64,000 nt of DNA from Pseudomaricurvus sp965656525 (GTDB lineage Bacteria; Pseudomonadota; Gammaproteobacteria; Pseudomonadales; Cellvibrionaceae), in the NCBI GenBank assembly GCA_965656525.1, contig CBFHKY010000016.1:9952-73951 (forward strand). Direction: 5' to 3'. Below, in pieces: positions 52,501-60,536 of the stretch. Both the position numbers and the translations under genes were made by a program. The notes beneath the pieces were generated by a model that ran no database searches, was not told the DNA's origin, and saw only the letters and a program-made list of their open reading frames with translations. How positions within the stretch are numbered: position 1 is the first letter of the stretch; every line of letters starts with the position of its first letter.

Positions 52501-55500
52501 NNNNNNNNNNNNNNNNNNNNNNNNNNNNNNNNNNNNNNNNNNNNNNNNNNNNNNNNNNNNNNNNNNCGGCACGGCTAGGCCTAAATCGTATTCACCTACG
52601 GCGAGCTCAGTGATTTCTGGAGGATGAATGCCAGCAATAACACCGGGCAGGCGGCGATTGCTGGTGAGTGTCGTGGAATCAGGCTTACGGAAACTCCATA
52701 GATGCTGTTGAATAATACCTCGGAAAAAATAAGCCCCAAAAGCGGCCATATCGGCAAGTGCGGTCACCTGATCCTGCTGTTTGACGATACGCAACAGGGG
52801 TTTATTGTAATGAGTGACAAAACGCGAGTCGAAACGCAGATAAGGCTGCTTGCCGTTGTGCTGTTGAGCGTTCGGCTGTAAGCCTGGAAAGGTCTCTAAA
52901 TGCATGTCTTCGAATTGACGCAGTGGGTTGCTGGCACGTCCGTAGGTAATACGCTTTTTACCGGCAACGGGTAACAAGGTGTAGACGTCGCTTAAGCCGC
53001 CCAATTCGGTAGGCCAGCCGTCGGCAGGTTTGTGCATTTGCAGCTTGTAGTCAAATAGCCGGACTTCACCGCCGCGTGAAGCCAGCGCCATCGATTCATT
53101 TACTTTCGCTTGCAGTTTTCTCCAGAGTGGCGTTTTTGAGTGACGACGGTTGCGAACCGCATTGAAAATACAGCGGTTCAGTAACTTGTCCATGGGGGTG
53201 AGTGTGGGTCGTTTTGAGTTGGCACAACTTTCCACAACGCTTTGATAAAAGTCTCGTAAGCCTCGGTTGGGCAGCCAGGCTTTAAAAATCGTTCGCATCA
53301 CCCGCGGCCAATAAGTGGATGCCTCACGCCCCATGATTTCTAAGGTACCCGTCACCGGAGCGACAAGAATGGCTCTGTGAGTGAAGTCTTTGTCGCTGGC
53401 GCCGGCCTGAATAAGCTTTTGCCAAGTGTGGTAATGAAATACTCGCAGTTCGCTGAACGGCTCATCGGGAGCCTGTTCGGTATTCACAACCAGTGTGCGT
53501 TTGGTGTGGTGGACCAGATCGAGCACAGGTTTGGGTTGAAAGCGCAAGGTGATGTCGATGACGCAGTCAATGGGATGCTGATCTTTGTCGGTCAGTTTGG
53601 CACGGCCGCTGATACGCTCTGTAATTTCAATTTCGGTAGGGGTTGGGTGGGTCAGTGTGACCGGTTGTTTAAAAATAGGGCGAATTTGTGGTTGGGTGGG
53701 GAGTGCTGAAGTTTCCCATTGCCAGCTTCTGCGCAGTAATCTCGCGGCACGCAGGGACACCGCTGCGATGGTCAGTGCTGGGTTGGCGCCTAAGGCAGAA
53801 GGAATCATGGCCCCATCTAATACGACCAAGTTGTCGTATACCTGATCCATAGAGGCATCTCGGGTATCGAAGACTCGACCACAGTGATCCACCACGCCTT
53901 GGCTTGCATCATCTCCCATGGCACAGCCGCCGAGTGGGTGCACCGTTAATAACGGGCCGCGTCCGCCTCCGGCTAACGCTTGCATCGCATCAGGAAGAGG
54001 TTTCCACGATGGATTGGCTTGCGCTTGTCCGCCTACACCAGAAGCGTGTAAACGTTCGTTTAATGTATCCATTTGCGCATCGAAAAGTGGATGCTCCGGC
54101 AGCTCTGGCCAGTGAACGCGTAGTGCGCCTTCCCCTTCAGGAAGCTCGGCATCCTCTTGGTCGGTGAGCNNNNNNNNNNNNNNNNNNNNNNNNNNNNNNN
54201 NNNNNNNNNNNNNNNNNNNNNNNNNNNNNNNNNNNNNNNNNNNNNNNNNNNNNNNNNNNNNNNNNNNNNNNNNNNNNNNNNNNNNNNNNNNNNNNNNNNN
54301 NNNNNNNNNNNNNNNNNNNNNNNNNNNNNNNNNNNNNNNNNNNNNACGCCTCAGTGGTCCAGGTACGGCCATTTCTTCAATTAACAAAGGTGTTTGTTGA
54401 TCACGTAAATCCAATACGCCTGTAATGGTAGGTCCAATGTGCCGTTGTTCTGGGGGGGTCGTTTCTAAGGCAACAGCGTTGACGGTGTTCTTTTGTTGGT
54501 ACACGTTGGCCAGCATATCGCCGTTGGAAGAGAAACCTTGGCCTATTTTAGAAGAAATCTTTAAACCATTTTTTTGTGATCGCAGTAGGATTTCGGTTGA
54601 TCCAAGAGAGCCTGCTGCCAAGATAACTTTATCAGCGCGAATGCTGAATGGATGTTGCTGAATTTGGCGCTTGCGGGCATCGGTGTGGACGGTGGACAGT
54701 ATCCAACCCGAGGCGTTGCTACCGTCTTTGTTATCAGTGGCGCTTAAGGACAGTACGCTGGCACCGGTATAGATTTCAACGCCTAGCTGGCGTGCTTTTA
54801 CTAAGAGGTTGGTGTCTAAGGATTGCTTTGCGTTGTAGTTACAGCCGGTGGCACAGTCACCGCACATTTTACACGCGTTCAACCTGACGCCGGCGCTATT
54901 AGGTCCATCTTCCATAGCAACGGTAATGGCCGCGTCATAAAAGGTTTCGGGTTGTCCTTTCTTATTATTGGCCATTTGTTTCAATTGCTGATGCTTGGCC
55001 AAAGGCGATTGCTGGTGCTTAGCATGACGACTGATGGTGATGTCGCCTTGCTGGTCGGCGGCATCGAGTAACCGTTTCGCATCTGGGAAAAAAGTATCCA
55101 GTAACTCAGAGCTATTTTTAGATTGCAATGGCGTCGGCCAGCGCTCATCGAAGACGGTTGGCTTTGGCTCAATCATAACGCCGGCGTTGATGAGTGAGCC
55201 ACCTCCCAGCCCGTTGCCGACCAGTGTGTTGAGTGTATTCCCCATACGCAAATCAAACAGCCCCTCGCGAATGCCATTCGGTTGGGCTTGGTTCGCCGTG
55301 GAAAAACGCACGTGACCTGGGAGGTCGGCCATACGTGAAGGAAACATACCGGGCAGGTATTCTTTGCCTCGCTCTAACACGCAAATACGAAGGGGCTTAT
55401 TGTTTTGTCGACTCCCTGCCAGTTCGGCAGCCGCTATTGCGCCGCCATAGCCACTGCCGACAATCACCAAGTCAAAGTGGGGCGTGCAGTCGGTCTGGGT

Positions 55501-55596
55501 CTGACTGTGTTTGATTAGGGCTTCAAAGTCTTTGGATAACCAGCGGCAAGCAGTGGTTGTAGGTTCTGTGGTGTCTTGTTGTCCTTCACCGTTCAT
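49558..55596 (-). CDS. Triple fusion: GMC oxidoreductase, alpha/beta hydrolase, PhoD-like phosphoesterase
   Basis: 2012 codons from ATG 55596 (AGGA 9 bases upstream), including two N gaps that keep the frame. Residues about 40-650: GMC flavoenzyme, cholesterol-oxidase-like, with FAD motif GSGYGG (47-52), a Cys cluster CKMCGDCATGC (Cys 242, 245, 248, 252) and the C-terminal GALGANPALTIAAVSLR-type block. About 650-1000: a linker domain found in such flavoenzymes. About 1045-1390: alpha/beta hydrolase, nucleophile elbow AHCMGS with Cys1148, acid in HGDENG, His1374 in GFGHQD. About 1570-1950: PhoD-like metallophosphoesterase (TGDQVYTD with Asp1642; DDHE with His1691; GDEH with His1859). No signal peptide, so cytosolic unless exported otherwise. 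Substrate unknown; sterol-like or acyl lipid is a guess from domain types. Confidence 0.85.
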   Translation of the reverse strand: MNGEGQQDTTEPTTTACRWLSKDFEALIKHSQTQTDCTPHFDLVIVGSGYGGAIAAAELAGSRQNNKPLRICVLERGKEYLPGMFPSRMADLPGHVRFSTANQAQPNGIREGLFDLRMGNTLNTLVGNGLGGGSLINAGVMIEPKPTVFDERWPTPLQSKNSSELLDTFFPDAKRLLDAADQQGDITISRHAKHQQSPLAKHQQLKQMANNKKGQPETFYDAAITVAMEDGPNSAGVRLNACKMCGDCATGCNYNAKQSLDTNLLVKARQLGVEIYTGASVLSLSATDNKDGSNASGWILSTVHTDARKRQIQQHPFSIRADKVILAAGSLGSTEILLRSQKNGLKISSKIGQGFSSNGDMLANVYQQKNTVNAVALETTPPEQRHIGPTITGVLDLRDQQTPLLIEEMAVPGPLRRXXXXXXXXXXXXXXXXXXXXXXXXXXXXXXXXXXXXXXXXXXXXXXXXXXXXXXXXXXXLTDQEDAELPEGEGALRVHWPELPEHPLFDAQMDTLNERLHASGVGGQAQANPSWKPLPDAMQALAGGGRGPLLTVHPLGGCAMGDDASQGVVDHCGRVFDTRDASMDQVYDNLVVLDGAMIPSALGANPALTIAAVSLRAARLLRRSWQWETSALPTQPQIRPIFKQPVTLTHPTPTEIEITERISGRAKLTDKDQHPIDCVIDITLRFQPKPVLDLVHHTKRTLVVNTEQAPDEPFSELRVFHYHTWQKLIQAGASDKDFTHRAILVAPVTGTLEIMGREASTYWPRVMRTIFKAWLPNRGLRDFYQSVVESCANSKRPTLTPMDKLLNRCIFNAVRNRRHSKTPLWRKLQAKVNESMALASRGGEVRLFDYKLQMHKPADGWPTELGGLSDVYTLLPVAGKKRITYGRASNPLRQFEDMHLETFPGLQPNAQQHNGKQPYLRFDSRFVTHYNKPLLRIVKQQDQVTALADMAAFGAYFFRGIIQQHLWSFRKPDSTTLTSNRRLPGVIAGIHPPEITELAVGEYDLGLAVPXXXXXXXXXXXXXXXXXXXXXXXXXXXXXXXXXIPVCIRLTRYPQPDKTSDLPPIVMIHGYSASGNTYTHPSLKPSMAEYCWHRGRDVWVVDLRTSCGMATAMLPWSFEDVAYADIPVAIDHICRTTQQPCVDIVAHCMGSAMFSMAILAPPKHGDRYYQERLKLPQRINRVALSQVGPRVVFTPENIFRAYGLSYAQQLIPQLFYSFQRSEAPSGAEQLLDRLLSALPYPDGEFEQENPIWPWATTPYVGTRHRMDALYGRTFSLRNVSKATLQSIDDMFGPLSMATLSQTIRFAMHERITNKNGENEFVTRERLQQRWHFPTLSVHGDENGLADIATLGRMKVTMQDAGRDYRTHVLKGFGHQDSLIGIGAEANYATILAFLDETEKTAETTLSSSIFQLMLPFSGPLIRPINDQQLQLGLGFSTQMNRPEFVLFIPVTQKGDRIQCFGCNTDTPLTAQWLKQHLYVKFAHPNKDNWLKTQLTLTPAMQQADGILTIVVDDLEVGLSHLLQLEALSDNLLDLIDQPDMDPAHQELAQYLNEKLLGNALIGPLNRFLDQPADTLKAGIIELPTATPNDQLQLVLAACQYPAGMLDRKPAYASYARLADHLEHTKRRSQAKLTPSLAILTGDQVYTDASAGLLDPTDRFNRFVDAYHRWLYQPEVKSVLRRLPVLTMLDDHEILNDWNQALEDTSQGHYLKQGKAGYLHFQRPDMPTLTQDQALQQPLWYRSRQSGFDIFVMDVRTEREGRATLNKNGKLENPDAKLVSHEQMQALQDWLLDTKTTDHRPRFVVSASMLLPRRLKSTLNDGSTLHADAWDGYPRSLNQLLNIIATGDHRNLIFLSGDEHLSSVVDIKLHQGAQEKPIQVYSIHSSALYAPLTFVNSTPEIMAANETFDVPRETAGSEADLRCEVHSRFYPGNGFALISVYPTTEGWGLECEFDREQGTSEPERLLHATAASPNRPATAEAPNHTSKLDPMHGEHVAESSDTVMVSEEPQDML
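52468..52566. other. Assembly gap (99 N) inside the triple-fusion gene
   Basis: 99 N, 33 codons, located at the start of the alpha/beta hydrolase part. The frame is the same on both sides. Confidence 0.95.
54170..54345. other. Assembly gap (176 N) inside the triple-fusion gene
   Basis: 176 N within the GMC oxidoreductase part. The reading frame is the same on both sides, which suggests the gap length is accurate rather than arbitrary. Confidence 0.95.
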
Positions 55597-55677
55597 GCTC
55601 AATATTCCTTTTCAAGACTGAATGTTCAGAGCTGAAGATCAGTAGCTCGTACTTATGATTAAGGTGACTTCGATGGC

Positions 55678-57435
55678 TTAAGTCAAAGGTTCCACCAAAC
55701 CACAAGCCTGTGCAATAGCCAGCTCTAAATCGTCAACCAGTAGCGGTTTATGCAGTAATTGAATGCCCGCCTGTTCGGCTTCTTTTAAGCGCTCTGGAGC
55801 GGTGTCGCCACTGATTAAAATAGCCGGTACTTGTGGGTGGATCATACGCACAGCCTCAATGGTGTGGATGCCATTGTCATCGCCGCGCAAGCGGAAGTCA
55901 GCGAGAATAATATCGGGGCGATGGTTCTGTATTTGCGCTACGGCATTGAGAGTGCCGTCGGCTGTGATCACATGGCACCCAAGGCTTTCCAGTAAGGCTT
56001 TCATACCAAGTGCGACTTCTCGTTCGTCGTCGACGACCAGTGTGGACAGAGAATCCCAAGAAAGCATGGCGTTTGAGGCGTAAGTATTGGTCTGCTCCAC
56101 TTGAGTAGAAGGAGCAAGGGTCAAAGTGAATGTCGTGCCTTCACTTGGGCGTGAATCCATATCGAGTTGAATGTCTAGCAGGTCACTCAACCGCTTGACG
56201 ATGGCTAACCCCAGCCCGAGCCCTTTGTTGTGATCGCGCTCGGGGTTGTCTAGCTGGTAGAACTCTTCAAACACGTGACGCTGCTCAGCTAAAGGAATGC
56301 CCGAGCCACTATCGGCGACGCTGAATAAAATATGTTCGTCTTCGGTTTCTATGTGCAGATCAATTCGACCTTCACTGGTGTATTTAATGGCGTTAGACAG
56401 TAAATTGCGAACGATCCGTTCCACTAAGGCTTCGTCGTTATACACGAAGGCATCATCAGGGCAGTGCAGCCAGACCCTCAACCCTCTTTCCTGTGCCGAG
56501 GGCATAAATTCATCTTGCAGGCGTTCAGCCATGATGCGCATGTTAAAAGAGGTTTTGTTGACCGGTACGATACCCGCATCCAGTTTAGAAATATCCAACA
56601 AGGAGTCTAGGCGCGATGTCAGCGATTGNNNNNNNNNNNNNNNNNNNNNNNNNNNNNNNNNNNNNNNNNNNNNNNNNNNNNNNNNNNNNNNNNNNNNNNN
56701 NNNNNNNNNNNNNNNNNNNNNNNNNNNNNNNNNNNNNNNNNNNNNNNNNNNNNNNNNNNNNNNNNNNNNNNNNNNNNNNNNNNNNNNNNNNNNNNNNNNN
56801 NNNNNNNNNNNNNNNNNNNNNNNNNNNNNCCGCTGACGAATCGCGAAGGATTCCTTAAACAGCTGATAAGTATCTCTAGAGAGCACCAAAATAATGATAT
56901 TGGAACAAAAAATCAGTCCGGCGATAGCCAGTTCTACCCAGCTGCCACTAGGCAAAGTGAACAGGTAAATCCAGAGCCCTGTAAGGGGGACGAGCGTAGG
57001 CACCAAATAGGCCAGAGAAATGGGCAAATAACCAGCGGTGGTAATAACGGTGATGGACGCGATGCCCGTCAGAACCATAGTTTGTACCATGCGTTCGTAA
57101 GGGGTGAATTCCAAAAAAAACAGCAGCGACAGCGCGTGGGCACAAGCATTGATGCCGCTGAGTATCATGGCCTTTTGCAAGCGTTGCTTTTCCGACAGTA
57201 AATGGCGCGACGGCAGAGAGATTAAAATGGAGGACCGAGTAAACAGCACAACGGTGCATAGCGTCAGCCATCCTGCCCACATCCACAGAGGAAAGTGATC
57301 AGCAGTAAATGCAGCGATCGCGGCCAGCGCAACGATAACGGGTAATGGGCCAAGCCTGCCTTGATGTGCCAGCAGCTCAAGCAGTTCAGACTCTATGCTA
57401 GCGGAAGGCGAAAGTGTGTGTTTCAGAGGCGTCAT
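55678..57435 (-). CDS. Membrane hybrid sensor histidine kinase
   Basis: 585 codons with 67 lost to N (residues 203-269). N-terminal membrane region about 30-195 with five or six helices and no large periplasmic loop, so it may sense a membrane property or small hydrophobic molecule. Kinase core: the phospho-acceptor His box lies in the gap; the remaining dimerisation part (SLTSRLDSLLDISKLDAG), N box (NLLSNAIKYT), G1 (DSGSGIP), F and G2 (FEEFYQL, KGLGLGLAIVKRL) are intact. C-terminal receiver domain about 465-580 with VVDDE, phospho-acceptor Asp513 in LADFRLRG and Lys in HKPLL. No output regulator adjacent. Ends 82 bp before the triple-fusion start on the same strand, so co-transcription is possible. 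Confidence 0.9.
   Translation of the reverse strand: MTPLKHTLSPSASIESELLELLAHQGRLGPLPVIVALAAIAAFTADHFPLWMWAGWLTLCTVVLFTRSSILISLPSRHLLSEKQRLQKAMILSGINACAHALSLLFFLEFTPYERMVQTMVLTGIASITVITTAGYLPISLAYLVPTLVPLTGLWIYLFTLPSGSWVELAIAGLIFCSNIIILVLSRDTYQLFKESFAIRQRXXXXXXXXXXXXXXXXXXXXXXXXXXXXXXXXXXXXXXXXXXXXXXXXXXXXXXXXXXXXXXXXXXXQSLTSRLDSLLDISKLDAGIVPVNKTSFNMRIMAERLQDEFMPSAQERGLRVWLHCPDDAFVYNDEALVERIVRNLLSNAIKYTSEGRIDLHIETEDEHILFSVADSGSGIPLAEQRHVFEEFYQLDNPERDHNKGLGLGLAIVKRLSDLLDIQLDMDSRPSEGTTFTLTLAPSTQVEQTNTYASNAMLSWDSLSTLVVDDEREVALGMKALLESLGCHVITADGTLNAVAQIQNHRPDIILADFRLRGDDNGIHTIEAVRMIHPQVPAILISGDTAPERLKEAEQAGIQLLHKPLLVDDLELAIAQACGLVEPLT
56629..56829. other. Assembly gap (201 N) inside the histidine kinase gene
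   Basis: 201 N, 67 codons, covering the end of the membrane region and the expected His box. Frame is conserved across it. Confidence 0.95.
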
Positions 57436-57570
57436 TAACGGACATCCAACTTGTCTCTTAGCGATTATCGGCCGGCTTCAACCTTGAGCCGGCGAGTGAA
57501 TTTTAATCATTATATGAAAGTGAGTAGGTTATGGCTATGTACCTGCTCGCTCAGTTGGTAAAGAACATAA

Positions 57571-57646
57571 CTACTAAGTTAGTAGAGAGCATAGATACTA
57601 ATAAGAGAGCTGGTGGCGCAGGCTTACTTTTGTGCTCAGTAAGCCT
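57571..57646. other. Inverted repeats between the kinase and rlmG
   Basis: CTACTAA-G-TTAGTAG (57571-57585) and AGGCTTAC with GTAAGCCT (57620-57627, 57639-57646). The second lies just after the rlmG stop and could protect the 3' end of that mRNA. Neither has a T-run. A short open frame here (57531-57719) overlaps rlmG and is not considered coding. Confidence 0.4.
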
Positions 57647-57650
57647 AACC

Positions 57651-58895
57651 TTAGTGCTTGCGTGCCGCGAGAACAACGAATTTGCGATTGCTGCTCACGA
57701 GACGACAGTTGCCAAATAATCGTTTCAGCTTCAAGTGGTAGTCCAAGTGCCGGTTGCCTACCACCCAGAGTTCACCTCCAGCCTTGAGGGTGGCTTTTGC
57801 GTCCACAAACATGTTCCAGGCAAGGTGGTCACTTGTAGCGGCTTGTTGGTGAAAAGGAGGGTTGTTAAGGATGATGTCTACACTATTGGGCGTAAAAGAA
57901 TCAAGGTTATGTGCCACCTGAAAGTGCAAGTTTTGTGTATCCGGAAACAGCATTTGAGCGTTATGGCGAGCACTTTCAACGGCCATGTACGACTCATCCA
58001 CAAAATGAATGTGGCTATGGGCTTGTTTCGCGTGTGCCTGTAAACCCAGTACACCATTGCCGCAGCCTAGATCTATGAGTGAGGTACCTTTAGGAAAGGT
58101 GGGCAGGTGCTCTAATAAAAAACGTGTACCAATGTCTAAGGCATTTCTTGAAAACACATTGGCGTGATTGTGTAGAGTCCACTGAAGCGGCTCACACCAA
58201 TAGTGATCAGGGTAAGGTGTTTGCCCTTGCCAATGTTCCGGTTGTGGTTGGCAATGCAGTAGACGCGCCTTCTTTTTGGCCAGCGATGTGTGGCTAGGTC
58301 CTATTATGGTTTCAAACAATTGCTGTGCTCGGCTTGGCCAGTGTTTAACCATCCCTGCGGCAATAATACGGGTGTTTTCATCGACTAAAGGTCTGAGCTG
58401 GTAAAGTTGGTGTTCTAATAACGCCAATTGTTTAGGAAGCTGGATAATGACCAAATCCAAGTGTTTATCTGACCACTGTAAGCTATTGAGGAGAACTGTA
58501 TCGACTTGAGTNNNNNNNNTAGGAAGCTGGATAATGACCAAATCCAAGTGTTTATCTGACCACTGTAAGCTATTGAGGAGAACTGTATCGACTTGAGTCT
58601 GGTTCGCGCTTAGGTTTTGTTGCATCGCACAAGTGGCGAGATAGGAATCCGTTTGTGACCACAAAGGGCGAAAAGGCAGGCACGTGGTTAAGCCGCCAAA
58701 AGCATCATTGAGCACCAAGGTGGGCGTTTCTAATGGCAGCTTGGCCTCATGGAGCCAATGTAAAAGGTATTCGTCGGCCGCGTTCCAAGCTTGCAGTGGT
58801 TGCTGTTTTCTTTCATTGGAGCTTAACGCAGGAAAACGCTTTAGGACGAATGAGCCAAAAGGGCCGGTAAATACATCATGCTCTGTCGGTGTCAT
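57651..58895 (-). CDS. rlmG: 23S rRNA (guanine1835-N2)-methyltransferase RlmG, with assembly duplication
   Basis: Reads as 414 codons, but 29 codons are an artefact: the 79 bp at 58433-58511 are repeated exactly at 58520-58598 across 8 N. Without the extra copy the protein has 385 residues, close to E. coli RlmG (378). N-terminal non-catalytic domain about 1-185, C-terminal SAM-dependent methyltransferase with LIDLGCGNGVLGL and the catalytic NPPFHQ; the C-terminus (LKRLFGNCRLVSSNRKFVVL) matches the family closely. Methylates G1835 of 23S rRNA. ATG 58895. Confidence 0.92.
   Translation of the reverse strand: MTPTEHDVFTGPFGSFVLKRFPALSSNERKQQPLQAWNAADEYLLHWLHEAKLPLETPTLVLNDAFGGLTTCLPFRPLWSQTDSYLATCAMQQNLSANQTQVDTVLLNSLQWSDKHLDLVIIQLPXXXTQVDTVLLNSLQWSDKHLDLVIIQLPKQLALLEHQLYQLRPLVDENTRIIAAGMVKHWPSRAQQLFETIIGPSHTSLAKKKARLLHCQPQPEHWQGQTPYPDHYWCEPLQWTLHNHANVFSRNALDIGTRFLLEHLPTFPKGTSLIDLGCGNGVLGLQAHAKQAHSHIHFVDESYMAVESARHNAQMLFPDTQNLHFQVAHNLDSFTPNSVDIILNNPPFHQQAATSDHLAWNMFVDAKATLKAGGELWVVGNRHLDYHLKLKRLFGNCRLVSSNRKFVVLAARKH
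58433..58598. repeat. Exact 79-bp duplication around an 8-N join (assembly artefact)
   Basis: 58433-58511 and 58520-58598 are identical; the 8 N lie between. Typical of two contigs whose ends overlap but were not merged. It adds 26 repeated residues plus three unknown ones to rlmG. Confidence 0.93.
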
Positions 58896-59240
58896 AACGA
58901 TCCTGATAGGAAGCGGAGAATGGAATAGTGCGCGCCTAAATTATAACTTAGCTCGCCTAACTAATTGATAAATAACTTGTATTTTACTTATTTTTATTAG
59001 TGATTGATGGCTGTTTATTTTTTGCGCTGAATTCGCGATAGCTGATGAACGTTGGCTTTCATCATCTTATCCACAGTTTATAACGGCACTTGTTCAGGAT
59101 ATCTGTGGAGAGTTATTGCTGATTATTTGCACTGCGATGGGTTTACGAAAAGTAACAACTGGTAAGAGTGTCGATTGTATGGCGATTATCATGAAATTTT
59201 TGATCGAGCGCTGCCTCTAAATGGAGCACTGCGAATGCGG
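58896..59240. other. Gene-poor region with a DnaA box
   Basis: 345 bp, no gene. AT-rich around 58937-59030. TTATCCACA at 59067-59075 is a perfect DnaA box; TCCACAG (59070-59076) and CTGTGGA (59103-59109) form an inverted pair 26 bp apart. A single strong box is not an origin; it may titrate DnaA or control rlmG, which starts just to the left and reads away. Confidence 0.45.
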
Positions 59241-59504
59241 CTAAGATTGAATTTGCGGGTATGTTTGGTGCATCTCGGTGCCACCTAGTAATGTTTGAAG
59301 GGAGTCAACTACCCAGTTAATCACCTGATGTATGTTTTCTATGCGGTTGTTTATAACACCTGAGTCAACTTCAATTTTGCGTGCCCAGTGCGATTCATCT
59401 TGGTGCTTGGCCGGTGTTTTTGTGGTGCTCTTGCACCAAGTTGGATCTGTTGTGAGGGCTTTCTCAGCATTAAATAGGGTTGGCTTTATGATTGTTACCC
59501 GCAT
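59241..59504 (-). CDS. Possible small hypothetical protein
   Basis: 87 codons from ATG 59504 (MRVTIIKPTLFNAEKAL). Soluble, helical-looking C-terminal half (NRIENIHQVINWVVDSLQTL), no family recognised. The ribosome-binding site is weak (GGAA), and a 63-codon frame overlaps it on the other strand. It lies in a gene-poor area, so it may be real or chance; I cannot decide. Confidence 0.3.
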   Translation of the reverse strand: MRVTIIKPTLFNAEKALTTDPTWCKSTTKTPAKHQDESHWARKIEVDSGVINNRIENIHQVINWVVDSLQTLLGGTEMHQTYPQIQS

Positions 59505-59707
59505 TTCCGCTATTATTCCATAAATGTGACACTTTTTTGGACATTCGGCATGTTTTGTGCAAGCTTGTTTTCAAGAAAAAGAGCTTTATGCGCCTTTTAG
59601 TTTTCAGGTTTGAGAGTAGTTCGGTTTAAGCGTCATCAGGTGTGCTCATCGATTTCATCCTTTAAGGCTGATCATATGGCAATTGTCTTTGCAGAGGTAA
59701 AGGGGTA

Positions 59708-60109
59708 ATGGCTGTGAATTTTAACAAGCAAATGATCGATCTGGTTCGTGAAATTCGTAAAAGAGCCCCTGCGGATGAAAAGCCGGGCATTAAGCTGGCT
59801 AATCCCGAGTTGTTTGTTGAACTTATACCTTGGTATCAAAAAACCAACGACGCCATTGTTAAGGCATTGGTTAAAGAGCTGTTCATACAAGCTGGAGACG
59901 GCTGGCCAGCACGACTGGAGCCACAAGAGGCGGCAGAAGCTCCAGCAGCAAAAGCGAGCAGTAGCCCGGGTGGTACGGTCGAAATCGATGGTAAACGGTA
60001 CGTGACTAAGGTGTATCGTGGCCAGACACAATTGGTCGAAGTTCCCACGGCTTCTGAGGAGGCCCCATCGAAACAGCGCATTTACCGAGGACAAGTGGTT
60101 CGCTCTTGA
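59708..60109 (+). CDS. Conserved hypothetical protein
   Basis: 133 residues. ATG 59708 closely follows AAAGGGG. N-terminal helical domain (about 1-65: NKQMIDLVREIRKRAPADE, NDAIVKALVKELF), an Ala/Pro/Ser-rich linker (about 70-90), and a short C-terminal beta-rich part in which a motif is repeated: KVYRGQTQLVEV and RIYRGQVVRS. No signal peptide or membrane helix. I do not recognise the family; composition and ribosome-binding site indicate a real gene. Alone between two gene-poor stretches. Confidence 0.75.
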   Translation: MAVNFNKQMIDLVREIRKRAPADEKPGIKLANPELFVELIPWYQKTNDAIVKALVKELFIQAGDGWPARLEPQEAAEAPAAKASSSPGGTVEIDGKRYVTKVYRGQTQLVEVPTASEEAPSKQRIYRGQVVRS

Positions 60110-60536
60110 TGGCTTGCCCCTTTTTTGGATTGGTGGGGGCGATCTAATCGTTGTCGGGATATCTACTTGATGTTCATTAGTATTGTTCTTTTTTGCCCAC
60201 CTTGGCGGTTTTATGCCGCTAGTCAAACTTGTGCTTTTTAGGCTTATGACTGCTGTGTAGGCCTCGCTTCATGAGTGGGTACCTCATTAATTTCTGTAAT
60301 TGTTAATGGGCCTGTATCCTACGCCATCACCATCACGGTAGAGATCTCTTATTGCAAAGTTCTAGTGGTAACAGTGAATACTGCGTCAGTACTTTGAGTT
60401 CGTGGCAGAAAACTTGAGCTCAGATAAGTAGAGCTTTTCTGTGCTGCACGAATATATTGCTGAAATTGTTGCAGTTTGTTTGGGGGTGAAAGATGATGTG
60501 CCGGATCAGTAAGTATTGAATTAAGACGACGTTTTT
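60110..60536. other. Intergenic region before the ferredoxin reductase
   Basis: 427 bp. I see no gene, RNA, clear terminator or convincing promoter. It must contain the start signals of the downstream reductase, whose ATG at 60537 has no strong Shine-Dalgarno sequence. Confidence 0.4.

Noticed and set aside
57551..57640. tRNA-like sequence (GCTCAGTTGGTA) between the kinase and rlmG
   Set aside because: The D-arm-like piece is present, but no T-arm consensus or acceptor stem can be formed at the right distances.
58433..58598. A true 26-residue internal duplication in RlmG
   Set aside because: The copies are identical at nucleotide level and separated by N, and the family length fits a single copy; assembly overlap explains it better.
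59067..59109. Replication origin
   Set aside because: Only one perfect DnaA box, no cluster of boxes, no adjacent dnaA, gidA or parAB genes.
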